Shown in pieces: positions 26,851 through 35,797 of a stretch of DNA of 64,000 bases. The stretch lies in assembly GCA_002409995.1 (NCBI GenBank), contig DHOR01000055.1, positions 18,175-82,174 of the forward strand. The letters run 5' to 3'. The notes beneath the pieces are model-generated. The model was not told the origin of the DNA and made no database searches. It was given only the letters and a program-made list of their open reading frames with translations. The translations under genes were made by a program, and so were the position numbers. The DNA is from Hungatella sp. UBA5385 (lineage in GTDB: Bacteria; Bacillota; Clostridia; Lachnospirales; Lachnospiraceae). Position 1 is the first letter of the stretch; the number at the start of each line of letters is the position of its first letter.

Positions 26851-28254
26851 TTAAGAGCAGAGGTCAATAATTACCTGAGCAAATATCTTTACACAGGTCA
26901 ATAATTCTTCCACTACTGCAAATTCATCTGCTCCGTGCATACGGTTGTCTGTTCCAGGCATGGAAGCTCCGAAAGCAACTCCATTTTCCAGAGAATGTAC
27001 GTAGGTGCCGCCGCCTGTAAAGATACATTCTCCCTTTTCACCTGTGTAATCTTCATAAGCCTTTAATAGAGTTTTTACAAAATGAGAATTGCCATCTACA
27101 TGGTGAGGCGGTCTCATGGAATCATTGTGAAGAGTCAGCCCCTTCGCTGCCATATTCTTTCTCACTACCTCAAGTACATTTTCCTCATTGGAGCAGATTG
27201 GACAACGGCTGTCAAATGTTCCATCCAGTCCGGTATCTGTGATCTTTAGCAGGCTGAATGCCAGTGTTAAGTCACCTGACAGTTCATCACCCATAGCGAT
27301 TCCAAGGGCTTTGCCTTCTGTATCACCATGAGGCATTAATTCCAGCAGGTTGCGGATCATAGCAGTCTGCTCACACTCTGCAAGGGGAAGTTTGCTTAAG
27401 TATACCAGAAGACCGGTCAGCGCATTATTGCCTTCCTCAGGAGTAGATGCATGAGCCCCTGTTCCGATTGCAGTAATATCGGCATGATCCTCTTCCACTT
27501 CAAATTCAAAGACAATTCCTGTCTCTTTCTCTGTTTCCGCTGCTGCCTGCTCCAGATCTTCTACCTTAATACCACTGACTCTGGCTTTTGTTTTTCCAGG
27601 AACAACATTCACCTTGATTCCTGCTTCTAAGCTTACCAGCTTAGGCATAGCAGAAGAAGCAGCCCACTCTGCTGTAAAATGGCCGCTTAGAGAACCTTTC
27701 TCTGTATTAACAACAGGGAAAGAGGCATCAGGTGAAAATGTCATAGGCGCTTCTTTTTCCACTGCATAGTAATGGTCAATATCAGAGCTGCCGCACTCTT
27801 CATCAGTGCCAAGAATTAAACGGACATTCTTAGAAAGAGGGATATTTAATTCCTTAACAGCCCTCATTGCATACAAAGCAGCTACAGCAGGTCCCTTATC
27901 ATCTGCTGTACCACGTCCGTATAGCCTGCCGTCTTTTTCCACAGGTACAAATGGCTCTGTTTCCTTCCAGCCCTCTCCTGCAGGAACCACATCAAGGTGG
28001 GCAAGAATATCAAGGTGACGCTCCTTGTCATTTAAATCTGCTGTTCCAACATAATTATCATAATTATTAATGGAGAAGCCATAAGATTCTGCCATTTCCA
28101 ATGCCTGATTCAAAGCTGTAAAGGCGCCTTCCCCAAAAGGCATTCCCTCTTTGTATGGCATCTTCTCACTGTTGATCCGGCATAAAGTGCATATATCCTC
28201 GATCATCTCCTGCTTGTGAGCAGCCACATACTCTTCAATCTGTTTTCTGTACAT
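26851..28254 (-). CDS. pepV: Dipeptidase PepV (M20 family)
   Basis: The 467-residue metallopeptidase has the first zinc His in ILAHLDVVPAGEGW at about residue 86, GRGTADDKGPAVAALYAM with the bridging Asp, and GTDEECGSSD with the catalytic and metal-binding Glu. Inserted lid domain and length agree with PepV, which cleaves dipeptides with unspecific N-terminal residues in the cytoplasm. AAGGAAGG precedes the ATG. It follows yqeY after 23 bp and may share its transcript. Confidence 0.92.
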   Translation of the reverse strand: MYRKQIEEYVAAHKQEMIEDICTLCRINSEKMPYKEGMPFGEGAFTALNQALEMAESYGFSINNYDNYVGTADLNDKERHLDILAHLDVVPAGEGWKETEPFVPVEKDGRLYGRGTADDKGPAVAALYAMRAVKELNIPLSKNVRLILGTDEECGSSDIDHYYAVEKEAPMTFSPDASFPVVNTEKGSLSGHFTAEWAASSAMPKLVSLEAGIKVNVVPGKTKARVSGIKVEDLEQAAAETEKETGIVFEFEVEEDHADITAIGTGAHASTPEEGNNALTGLLVYLSKLPLAECEQTAMIRNLLELMPHGDTEGKALGIAMGDELSGDLTLAFSLLKITDTGLDGTFDSRCPICSNEENVLEVVRKNMAAKGLTLHNDSMRPPHHVDGNSHFVKTLLKAYEDYTGEKGECIFTGGGTYVHSLENGVAFGASMPGTDNRMHGADEFAVVEELLTCVKIFAQVIIDLCS

Positions 28255-28277
28255 ACTTATCCTTCCTTTCCGACTAA

Positions 28278-28727
28278 CTATTTCATCATGGAAGCAAGAG
28301 TTTCATTGACTACCTTGCCATCCGCCTTGCCTTTGACTCTTGGCATCAGTACTTTCATGATTTTACCCTTGTCAGCAGGGGAAGGTGTTTCAATTCCAAG
28401 CTCTGCAAGTACAGCGTCAATCACTTCTCTGATCTGATCCACAGACATATCCTCTGGGGCAAATTCCTTGTAAACTGCAATTCTGGCTGCAGCCTCTTCC
28501 CTGATATCATCTCTGTCAGCAGGTGCTGTATCATAGGTTTCCTGACTCTGCTTCAGCTCTTTCTTAACGATTGCATTGGCTTCGTCTTCTGTCATGGGGT
28601 GATCCTTGTTGTCAATTTCAAAATTCTTCAGTGCAGCAAGAAGCATGGACAATGATTCTTTCCTTGGCTTGTCTTTTGCCTTCATAGCTTCCACCATTGC
28701 TGCTCTTACTTCATCAATCTTGCTCAT
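28278..28727 (-). CDS. GatB/YqeY domain protein
   Basis: The 149-residue protein is the stand-alone YqeY form: helical N-terminus (EVRAAMVEAMKAKDKPRKES), EANAIVKKELKQSQETYD, and the C-terminal DKGKIMKVLMPRVKGKADGK that resembles the tRNA-binding tail of GatB. YqeY may influence tRNA-dependent amidation, but its role is unproved. AAGGAGG precedes the ATG. It lies between prfC and pepV on the same strand. Confidence 0.9.
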   Translation of the reverse strand: MSKIDEVRAAMVEAMKAKDKPRKESLSMLLAALKNFEIDNKDHPMTEDEANAIVKKELKQSQETYDTAPADRDDIREEAAARIAVYKEFAPEDMSVDQIREVIDAVLAELGIETPSPADKGKIMKVLMPRVKGKADGKVVNETLASMMK

Positions 28728-28760
28728 AAATGCTGCCTCCTTATATTTTGATTCTCCAGA

Positions 28761-30353
28761 TTAATTGTGTCCGAATTCACTGAGCTTTAAGCCTGGATTA
28801 CGTTCTTCCACCATTCCAACGCTCCAGCTGTTAACAAAGAGAAGCAGAGGATTGTCTCTTAAGTCCTTAATCCGCTTCATATCCGATGTTCCCTGAATCT
28901 TAGCTACATCCACTTCTTCTTTATTCACTACCCAGCGGATATATTCGTATGGAAGCTTCTCCAGCTTCACTTCCACATTGTATTCATTCTCCAGACGATA
29001 GGTTAAAACCTCAAACTGAAGCTCACCTACCACACCCACTATAATCTCTTCCATTCCGGTATTAAACTCCTGGAATATCTGAATGGCACCCTCCTGGGCG
29101 ATCTGGTTTACACCTTTAATAAACTGTTTCCGTTTCATAGTATCCATCTGACGGACCCTTGCAAAATGCTCCGGTGCGAAAGTAGGAATTCCTTCAAATT
29201 CAAACTTTTCATTGGATTTACATAGGGTATCACCGATGGAGAAAATACCCGGATCAAAAACTCCGATAATATCTCCCGCATATGCCTCTTCCACGATCTT
29301 ACGATCCTGAGCCATCATCTGCTGGGGCTGGGACAGTCTCATCTTCTTATTGCCCTGCACAAAGTTAACCTCCATGCCTGCCTCAAACTTCCCTGATACA
29401 ATTCTCATAAAAGCAATTCTGTCTCTGTGAGCCTTGTTCATATTGGCCTGAATCTTAAATACAAAGGCTGAAAACTCCTCTTCGAAAGGATCAATTACTC
29501 CAGTAGTTGTAAGTCTTGGAAGTGGTGAGCTGGTCATCTGAAGGAAATGCTGTAAAAAGGTTTCCACACCAAAGTTGGTCAGTGCCGAACCAAAGAAAAC
29601 AGGGGATAAATTACCTCTGCTGACTCTGTCCATATCCAGTTCATCACTGGCTCCGTCCAACAGCTCAATCTCCTCCATAAGCTGTCGATGATGATCCTCA
29701 CCAATCATCTCATCTACATGGGAATCCCCTAAGGAAACCTCTGTAGCCTCTGCCTTATGACCGCCTGTACCTGCATGAAAAGCTGTAATGCTCTTAGTAA
29801 AACGGTCATAAACCCCTTTAAAGCCCTTTCCACAGCCAATAGGCCAGTTTACAGGGCATGTACGGATTCCAAGAACCGTCTCAATCTCATCTAACAGCTC
29901 AAAAGGGTCTCTTGCTTCCCGGTCCATTTTATTAATAAAGGTAAATATCGGGATATGGCGCATGACACAAACCTTAAACAGCTTAATGGTCTGTGCCTCA
30001 ACACCCTTTGATCCGTCAATTACCATGACTGCTGAATCAGCAGCCATCAGGGTTCTGTAGGTATCCTCTGAGAAATCCTGATGTCCAGGAGTATCCAGAA
30101 TATTAATGCAGTATCCATCATAATTAAACTGCAAAACAGAAGAGGTAACGGAAATACCTCTCTCCTTCTCAATCTCCATCCAGTCAGACACTGCATGTTT
30201 GGCAGACTTTCTTCCTTTCACAGTTCCTGCCAGATTGATGGCTCCTCCGTAGAGCAGGAATTTCTCAGTCAGTGTTGTCTTACCTGCATCAGGGTGGGAT
30301 ATTATGGCAAAGGTACGTCTCTTCTTAATTTCTTCACTTATATTATTCGACAA
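28761..30353 (-). CDS. prfC: Peptide chain release factor 3
   Basis: The 530-residue GTPase has G1 SHPDAGKTTLTEKFL at residues 19-33, G2/G3 regions ERGISVTSSV and DTPGHQDFSEDTYR, G4 NKMDREARDP, and the RF3-specific C-terminal domain (ENEYNVEVKLEKLPYEY). RF3 removes RF1/RF2 from the ribosome after termination. The start is a TTG with GGAGG seven bases before it. Its promoter is visible at 30389-30417. Confidence 0.95.
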   Translation of the reverse strand: MSNNISEEIKKRRTFAIISHPDAGKTTLTEKFLLYGGAINLAGTVKGRKSAKHAVSDWMEIEKERGISVTSSVLQFNYDGYCINILDTPGHQDFSEDTYRTLMAADSAVMVIDGSKGVEAQTIKLFKVCVMRHIPIFTFINKMDREARDPFELLDEIETVLGIRTCPVNWPIGCGKGFKGVYDRFTKSITAFHAGTGGHKAEATEVSLGDSHVDEMIGEDHHRQLMEEIELLDGASDELDMDRVSRGNLSPVFFGSALTNFGVETFLQHFLQMTSSPLPRLTTTGVIDPFEEEFSAFVFKIQANMNKAHRDRIAFMRIVSGKFEAGMEVNFVQGNKKMRLSQPQQMMAQDRKIVEEAYAGDIIGVFDPGIFSIGDTLCKSNEKFEFEGIPTFAPEHFARVRQMDTMKRKQFIKGVNQIAQEGAIQIFQEFNTGMEEIIVGVVGELQFEVLTYRLENEYNVEVKLEKLPYEYIRWVVNKEEVDVAKIQGTSDMKRIKDLRDNPLLLFVNSWSVGMVEERNPGLKLSEFGHN

Positions 30354-30388
30354 AATAGTTCCTCCAATTTCACGTTTCGATCTAAATT

Positions 30389-30417
30389 ATTGTATTATGA
30401 TTTATTTTCAATGTCAA
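30389..30417 (-). promoter_or_regulatory. prfC promoter
   Basis: Minus-strand -35 TTGACA (30412-30417), 17-bp spacer, -10 TACAAT (30389-30394), about 36 bp before the TTG start. Confidence 0.65.
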
Positions 30418-30458
30418 GAATATGCCCTTATAAAAGGCACTAAAGTTTATCATAATTT

Positions 30459-31274
30459 TCAGAAATTGGCAATCCATGTTTTTACAAGTGAAATCCAGCT
30501 CTGGCACTGGGGTTCGTTAAGCCGCTGATCAGTGCCTCCTGTTTCTTCTGAAGCAAGTGACAGACCATGACAGCCTGCAGGGTAAATATGCATTTCAAAA
30601 TTCACATTGTGTTTCCTCATGGCAGATGCCAAAAGCAGGCTGCTTTCCACAGGAACTGCATCATCTGTCACTGTATGCCAGATAAAAGCCTTAGGAGTCT
30701 TTTCTGAAACAAAATTCTCCAGAGATACCTGATCTCTGTCCTTCTGGGTGGCCTCTTCTCCAAGAAGCATCTCAAAGGAGCCTTCATGACGGAAGGGACC
30801 GCCTGTAATCACCGGATAAGCCAGAATCATGCCGTCAGGACGGACTTCTGCTGCCTCTCTACCCAAAGCATCATATACCATAGGCTGATTCCAGAACACA
30901 CCCAGGCTGCAGGCCAGATGACCTCCTGCTGAGAATCCCGTAACAATAATCCGGGATGTATCCACCTGCCACTGTTCTCCATGTTCTCTTACAATGGCTA
31001 CAGCCTCTGCCAGTTCCCTTACCGCTGTAGGAAAATGGCTGGGTGCCACACTGTAATCCATAATAAAAGCATGGCAGCCCATAGAGAGAAACTGCATAGC
31101 AATCGGTTCACTCTCTCTGTCCGATTTTCTTGAATAGCCGCCTCCCGGGCAGATAATCACTGCCGGACGCTTTTTATCCGGAGCTACGCTGATGCTGTCT
31201 AAGATATATCCTATAAGCTTTGCAGGTCCTGTTACCTGACCCTCCAGGACAATTTCCTTAATCTCTGTTCTCAT
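30459..31274 (-). CDS. Alpha/beta hydrolase, xylan-esterase-like
   Basis: The 271-residue protein has the oxyanion-hole strand PAVIICPGGGYSRKSDRES at about residue 38, the nucleophile elbow GFSAGGHLACSLG (Ser at about residue 111), and a C-terminal His in YPAGCHGLSLAS with Asp in TVTDDAVPVESSL. This is the lipase/acetylesterase pattern seen in bacterial carbohydrate esterases. The protein has no signal peptide and is cytoplasmic. The start overlaps the coaBC stop by 4 bp (ATGA), so it is the second gene of that operon, an odd partner for CoA synthesis. Substrate unknown. Confidence 0.85.
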   Translation of the reverse strand: MRTEIKEIVLEGQVTGPAKLIGYILDSISVAPDKKRPAVIICPGGGYSRKSDRESEPIAMQFLSMGCHAFIMDYSVAPSHFPTAVRELAEAVAIVREHGEQWQVDTSRIIVTGFSAGGHLACSLGVFWNQPMVYDALGREAAEVRPDGMILAYPVITGGPFRHEGSFEMLLGEEATQKDRDQVSLENFVSEKTPKAFIWHTVTDDAVPVESSLLLASAMRKHNVNFEMHIYPAGCHGLSLASEETGGTDQRLNEPQCQSWISLVKTWIANF

Positions 31275-32470
31275 GCTTCTGTTCTCCTGTTAAATATTTC
31301 ACTAAGAAGACGGTCTGCAACCTCTTCCTTTGTCATCATATCAAGTGAAATATCCTCCTTCTCTGTAATAATTGTTACCACATTGGTATCAGTGCCAAAT
31401 CCTGCTCCCTCTACCTTTAAGTTATTGGCAACAATCATATCAATATTCTTTTTCTTAAGCTTAACTCTGGAATTCTCCAGCATATTCTGGGTTTCCATAG
31501 AAAATCCGCAGAGAAACTGTCCTTCTCTTCTATGTTGTCCCAACCATTGTAATATATCAACGGTACGTTCCAGCTCAATGGACATATCTCCAGTCTGTTT
31601 CTTGGTTTTCTCCGTACCAACAGTCTTTGGTCTGTAATCTGCAACTGCTGCAGACTTAATTACAGCATCCTGATCCTCATATCTGGATTTCACTGCTTCA
31701 AACATCTCCTCTGCGCTTTCTATCTCAATAATATCTACAAACCTTGGCTTAGGCTCAGAGGTTTTTCCTGTGATGAGAGTCACCTCTGCACCGCGAAGAT
31801 AAGCTGCCTTTGCAACTGCATATCCCATCTTTCCTGTGGAATGGTTGGTAATATAGCGGACAGGATCAATTGCCTCTCTGGTAGGTCCTGCTGTCACCAA
31901 TATCTTCTTGCCTTTCAAATCCTTTTTGCAGGCGATCTCTTTTTCTATATAGGCAAAAAGCTCTTCAGGCTCAGGCATTTTCCCTGCTCCTGTGTCACCG
32001 CATGCCAGATAACCCACCGCCGGACGGATGACTTCCATTCCGTATTTCTCACAAATTTTTAAATTGTCCTGAGTAATTGGATTTTCAAACATATTGGTAT
32101 TCATAGCCGGAGCAATGATCTTTTTACAGCGGCACGCTAAAACTGTGGTTGTCAGCATGTCATCGGCTATTCCATGAGCCAGCTTGGCGATGACATTGGC
32201 AGAGGCAGGAGCCACTAAAACCACGTCTGCCAATTTGGCAAGAGATACGTGTTCCACGTTGAACTGAAAATTACGATCAAAAGTATCCACTAAACATTTG
32301 TTGCCTGTAAGAGTTTCAAAGGTAATGGGATTAATAAAATTAACTGCGTTTTCTGTCATAATTACATGTACATGACAGCCTTTTTTCACCAGCATACTGG
32401 CGAGACTTGCAATCTTGTAAGCAGCAATACTTCCTGTCACTCCCAAAATCACATTTTTATCTTTCAGCAT
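31271..32470 (-). CDS. coaBC: Bifunctional phosphopantothenoylcysteine decarboxylase / ligase
   Basis: The 399-residue enzyme joins CoaC (flavoprotein: NVILGVTGSIAAYKIASL, catalytic His in NVEHVSLA, PAMNTNMFENPIT at about residue 130) to CoaB (from about residue 185: KILVTAGPTREAIDPVRYIT). It makes 4-phosphopantetheine precursors of coenzyme A. I start at 32470, which has GGAGGG upstream; the ATG nine codons earlier lacks a site. It is divergent from coaX, 87 bp away, so two genes of the CoA pathway share one intergenic region. Confidence 0.95.
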   Translation of the reverse strand: MLKDKNVILGVTGSIAAYKIASLASMLVKKGCHVHVIMTENAVNFINPITFETLTGNKCLVDTFDRNFQFNVEHVSLAKLADVVLVAPASANVIAKLAHGIADDMLTTTVLACRCKKIIAPAMNTNMFENPITQDNLKICEKYGMEVIRPAVGYLACGDTGAGKMPEPEELFAYIEKEIACKKDLKGKKILVTAGPTREAIDPVRYITNHSTGKMGYAVAKAAYLRGAEVTLITGKTSEPKPRFVDIIEIESAEEMFEAVKSRYEDQDAVIKSAAVADYRPKTVGTEKTKKQTGDMSIELERTVDILQWLGQHRREGQFLCGFSMETQNMLENSRVKLKKKNIDMIVANNLKVEGAGFGTDTNVVTIITEKEDISLDMMTKEEVADRLLSEIFNRRTEA

Positions 32471-32557
32471 AAGGCTTTCCCTCCATTGTTTTTCCATCTA
32501 AAATATGATACCCTACAGTATATCACAAGAAATTTTACTTGGAAAGGAGTTCCCTTT

Positions 32558-33325
32558 ATGATTTTAGCAATTGATATGGGAAACAGCAATATTGTTATTG
32601 GTGGTATTGATCATACCCGTACTTATTTTGTAGAAAGAGTCACCACAAATCAGGGAAAGACAGACCTTGAGTATGCCGTTAACATCAGGGATATTATGGC
32701 AATCCACAATCTGCCTCTCTCATCCATTGAAGGTGCAATTGTGTCCTCCGTTGTTCCTCCTCTTACAGATGTTATGCTGTCTTCTGTTAAAAAAATTACA
32801 GGCAAAACACCTATGTTAGTAGGCTCCGGCATGAAAACCGGTTTAAATATTAGTATGGACAACCCTAAAACTGTAGGAAGCGACCTGATTGTACAAGCAG
32901 TTGCAGCCCTTAAAACATATCCAACTCCTATCATTATTATTGATATGGGAACTGCCACTACGGTATCTGTCATCGACAAATCAGGCAATTACACAGGTGG
33001 AATAATATTCCCTGGGCTGAGAGTTTCTCTTGATTCCCTTAGCAGCAAGGCTGCACAGCTTCCTTACATCGGCTTAAACAGGCCCTCAAAAATCATAGGT
33101 AAAAATACCATTGACTGTATGAAAAATGGAATTCTCTATGGCAATGCAGCCATGATAGATGGTGTCATTGACCGGATAGAGGAAGAACTTGGAAGTCCTG
33201 CCACTGCAGTGGCTACAGGCGGTCTTGCCTCTTTTGTTCTTCCCCTGTGCAAACGCCAAATCCATTATGACGATGATATACTTTTGAGAGGGCTTATGAT
33301 TCTCTATGAAAAGAATAAAGCTTAG
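32558..33325 (+). CDS. coaX: Type III pantothenate kinase
   Basis: The 255-residue protein is an ASKHA-fold CoaX: ILAIDMGNSNIVIGGID at the N-terminus, VGSDLIVQAVAALKTYPTP at about residue 105, and DMGTATTVSVIDKSGNYTGG with the second phosphate motif. Type III kinases use ATP and K+ or NH4+ and are not feedback-inhibited by CoA. AAAGGAG lies just upstream of the ATG at 32558; the longer open frame back to 32366 runs antisense through coaBC and is not used. It starts the CoA pathway that coaBC continues. Confidence 0.95.
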   Translation: MILAIDMGNSNIVIGGIDHTRTYFVERVTTNQGKTDLEYAVNIRDIMAIHNLPLSSIEGAIVSSVVPPLTDVMLSSVKKITGKTPMLVGSGMKTGLNISMDNPKTVGSDLIVQAVAALKTYPTPIIIIDMGTATTVSVIDKSGNYTGGIIFPGLRVSLDSLSSKAAQLPYIGLNRPSKIIGKNTIDCMKNGILYGNAAMIDGVIDRIEEELGSPATAVATGGLASFVLPLCKRQIHYDDDILLRGLMILYEKNKA

Positions 33326-33345
33326 TGTGCTGTCAGTACATTAGT
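33325..33345 (+). repeat. TAGTGTGCTG motif at the coaX stop
   Basis: The coaX stop region reads TTAGTGTGCTGTCAGTACA. The same TAGTGTGCTG(A/T)C word begins the hairpins after tetR (3487) and the Gfo/Idh gene (57310), always on the sense strand just past a stop codon. Here no long stem is visible and the next gene, MATE, ends against it. Confidence 0.4.
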
Positions 33346-34720
33346 CATATTCTGGTTCCGGTGTTGCTGTCTCTATTTTCTTAAACAGCCTTATGAGCAT
33401 AACAACCGCTGCAATAGCAAGTACCAGTTCTGCAATAGGCTGTGCATAAGGCAGTCCATATAGAGGGAAGAGCTTATTTAAGATGTACAGAGCCGGAATC
33501 TCCAGAGCAAGCTTACGAAGCAGGGCAAAGCTTAATGCCTCTTTTCCCATTCCCACTGCCTGGAATACTCCAACTGCCAGGAAATCTATGCTTAAGAGAG
33601 GCAGTGCCAGGCTGAAACCTCTTAAGAATCTGGAACCATAGGCAATAATCTGTTCATTTTTCATAAACAGGCTAATATAGAATTCTGAAGCAAAGAAAAA
33701 GGTAGAAGCAACCACAATTAAGAATGTGAGGGATATTTTAGCCGCAAAGGTTAAAGCTCCCCGCATTCTTTTTATATTTTTGCTGGCATAATTATAACTG
33801 ATAAACGGCATAATACCCTGAGACAGCCCAGATGCAATATACATTGGAATCATATTGATCTTCTGACTGATTCCCATTGCTGCAATGGCATTGGCCCCAT
33901 AGGATGCAGTCATATTGTTTAAAAGGGTGGCTCCTGTTACATTTAACAAGTTCTGTATTGCTGCAGGGATTCCCACAGTAAACACTCCAAATACCACATC
34001 TTTTTTTAATGTCAGCTTCTTAGGCGATACACAGACATTGGTTGTCTTTCTTCTGGCAAAAATCAGAACAAAAAAATAGAGACAGGCTGCACAATTGGAT
34101 AAAAAGGTCGCCAGACCTGCACCTGCCGCTCCCATGTTAAAGCCAAAAGGCAGAATAAAAATCGGGTCAAGTATTACATTGAGAAAACATCCGCTCATCG
34201 TGCCCACACTTGCATGAAAGGCTGCTCCCTCAGACCTGACCATGTAAGCCATAACCACGTTGAGAATTGACGGTGCAGCGCCGCAGGTTACAGTCCAGAA
34301 CATATATGCCTTAGTGGCTTCTGCAGTCTCAGCAGTGACTCCCAAAAGATTAAGCAGGGGCTTTTGGAAAATGGTACAAAGTATGGCAAAGATAAAGCCT
34401 GAAATCAATGCCCCATAAAACCCGAAAGCAGAGCTACGTTTTGCTAAATCCTGGTTACGGCTTCCAAGCGCCCGGCTCATCATGCTGGAGCTGCCCACAC
34501 CGAATAAGTTATTAATTGCGTTAAATGCCAGTAAAACAGGTGCAGCCAGAGCTACAGCCGCATTCTGTACAGGGTTATTTAACATTCCAACAAAATAAGT
34601 ATCTGCCAGATTATAAAGCACCATAACTAAAGAGCTTAAAATTGTGGGAACTGCCAAAGTGGCAACTGCTTTACCAATTGGATATGTTTCAAATAATGCT
34701 TCTTTTGATGTTGTTTTCAT
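33341..34720 (-). CDS. MATE family multidrug exporter (second copy)
   Basis: The 459-residue protein has twelve predicted helices and both MATE halves: YPIGKAVATLAVPTILSSLV and YNLADTYFVGMLNNPVQNAA in the first, QGIMPFISYNYASKNIKRM in the second. It is a cation/drug antiporter by family. I start at the ATG at 34720 (MKTTSKEALFETY); GGAGG lies 12 bases before. It is only distantly like the MATE at 583-1974. It ends within 15 bp of the convergent coaX stop. Confidence 0.9.
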   Translation of the reverse strand: MKTTSKEALFETYPIGKAVATLAVPTILSSLVMVLYNLADTYFVGMLNNPVQNAAVALAAPVLLAFNAINNLFGVGSSSMMSRALGSRNQDLAKRSSAFGFYGALISGFIFAILCTIFQKPLLNLLGVTAETAEATKAYMFWTVTCGAAPSILNVVMAYMVRSEGAAFHASVGTMSGCFLNVILDPIFILPFGFNMGAAGAGLATFLSNCAACLYFFVLIFARRKTTNVCVSPKKLTLKKDVVFGVFTVGIPAAIQNLLNVTGATLLNNMTASYGANAIAAMGISQKINMIPMYIASGLSQGIMPFISYNYASKNIKRMRGALTFAAKISLTFLIVVASTFFFASEFYISLFMKNEQIIAYGSRFLRGFSLALPLLSIDFLAVGVFQAVGMGKEALSFALLRKLALEIPALYILNKLFPLYGLPYAQPIAELVLAIAAVVMLIRLFKKIETATPEPEYD

Positions 34721-34878
34721 TCTTAAGTTAATTCCTCCGTTTCTTCTGTCACGTACATACCACCTATTCATTATACTATATTTATCAGGAAGGGGAATAC
34801 CTTTTTGAAGAAAGCCTGATAGTATAAGGGTTTTCTTAATTTCGCCAAAAAATGGTAAATAATTTTATGTCTGCAATC

Positions 34879-34908
34879 GTATAAAAGCTTCCCAATGAGT
34901 ACATCATT
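34879..34908 (+). promoter_or_regulatory. Putative forespore (sigma F/G) promoter of sigG
   Basis: GTATA (34879-34883), a 15-bp spacer and GTACATCATT (34899-34908) fit the sigma F / sigma G pattern fairly well, 40 bp before the sigG start. No TTGACA/TATAAT pair is seen there. Confidence 0.5.
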
Positions 34909-34948
34909 TCTTTATGAGCTAATTAATAAATGATGCGGAGGGATAGAT

Positions 34949-35725
34949 ATGTCTGGATACAAAGTAGAGATTTGCGGAGTGAATACTGCCAAGCTGCCTC
35001 TGTTGAGCAATGATGAAAAAGAAGTACTGTTTAAACGAATTCTGGAAGGTGATCTGGAAGCCAGAGAACAGTATATCAAAGGTAACCTAAGACTGGTTCT
35101 CAGTGTCATACAACGTTTTTCCAACAGTAATGAAAATGTGGATGATTTATTTCAGATCGGCTGTATTGGTCTGATTAAAGCCATTGATAATTTTGACATT
35201 ACACAAAATGTGCGTTTTTCCACATACGCAGTTCCCATGATTATGGGTGAGGTGAGGCGCTACCTAAGAGATAACAATTCCATCCGCGTCAGCCGCTCCC
35301 TTCGTGATACTGCTTATAAAGCCATTTATGCAAAAGAAAACCTGATTAAAAGGAATCTAAAGGAACCCACTTTAATGGAAATTGCCGAGGAAATCGGTGT
35401 GAGCAAGGAGGATATTACCTATGCTTTAGATGCCATTCAAAGTCCTGTCAGCTTATATGAGCCTGTTTATTCCGACGGCGGAGATCCCCTCTTTGTTATG
35501 GACCAGATCAGCGATAAGAAGAATCTGGAAGAAAACTGGGTGGAGGACATCTCCCTGAATGAGGCAATGAAACGTTTGCCGGAGCGGGAACGTCATATTA
35601 TTGATATGCGTTTCTTTGAAGGGAAAACCCAGACTGAGGTTGCAGAAGAAATCCACATCAGCCAGGCACAGGTCAGCAGGCTGGAAAAGAATGCTTTGAA
35701 GAGTATGAAGAATTATCTTTCTTAA
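34949..35725 (+). CDS. sigG: RNA polymerase sporulation sigma factor SigG
   Basis: The 258-residue factor begins with the SigG-specific head KVEICGVNTAKLPLLS, followed by region 2 (NVDDLFQIGCIGLIKAIDNFD), region 3 (EIAEEIGVSKEDITYALDA) and the region 4 helix-turn-helix (GKTQTEVAEEIHISQAQVSR). SigG directs late forespore genes. GGAGGG precedes the ATG. In most endospore formers sigG follows spoIIGA-sigE directly; here those genes are 14 kb away on the opposite strand with the fibre island between. Confidence 0.95.
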   Translation: MSGYKVEICGVNTAKLPLLSNDEKEVLFKRILEGDLEAREQYIKGNLRLVLSVIQRFSNSNENVDDLFQIGCIGLIKAIDNFDITQNVRFSTYAVPMIMGEVRRYLRDNNSIRVSRSLRDTAYKAIYAKENLIKRNLKEPTLMEIAEEIGVSKEDITYALDAIQSPVSLYEPVYSDGGDPLFVMDQISDKKNLEENWVEDISLNEAMKRLPERERHIIDMRFFEGKTQTEVAEEIHISQAQVSRLEKNALKSMKNYLS

Positions 35726-35735
35726 GATAAATTGG

Positions 35736-35780
35736 AAAAACACTGTTGCAGGACTAAATAATCTGGCAACAGTGTTTTAA
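35736..35780 (+). terminator. sigG/blaR1 convergent terminator
   Basis: AAACACTGTTGC (35738-35749) pairs with GCAACAGTGTTTT (35766-35778); the T and A runs at both ends allow termination for sigG on plus and blaR1 on minus, whose stops face each other. Confidence 0.8.
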
Positions 35781-35797
35781 TTATTTTACAATAGATG

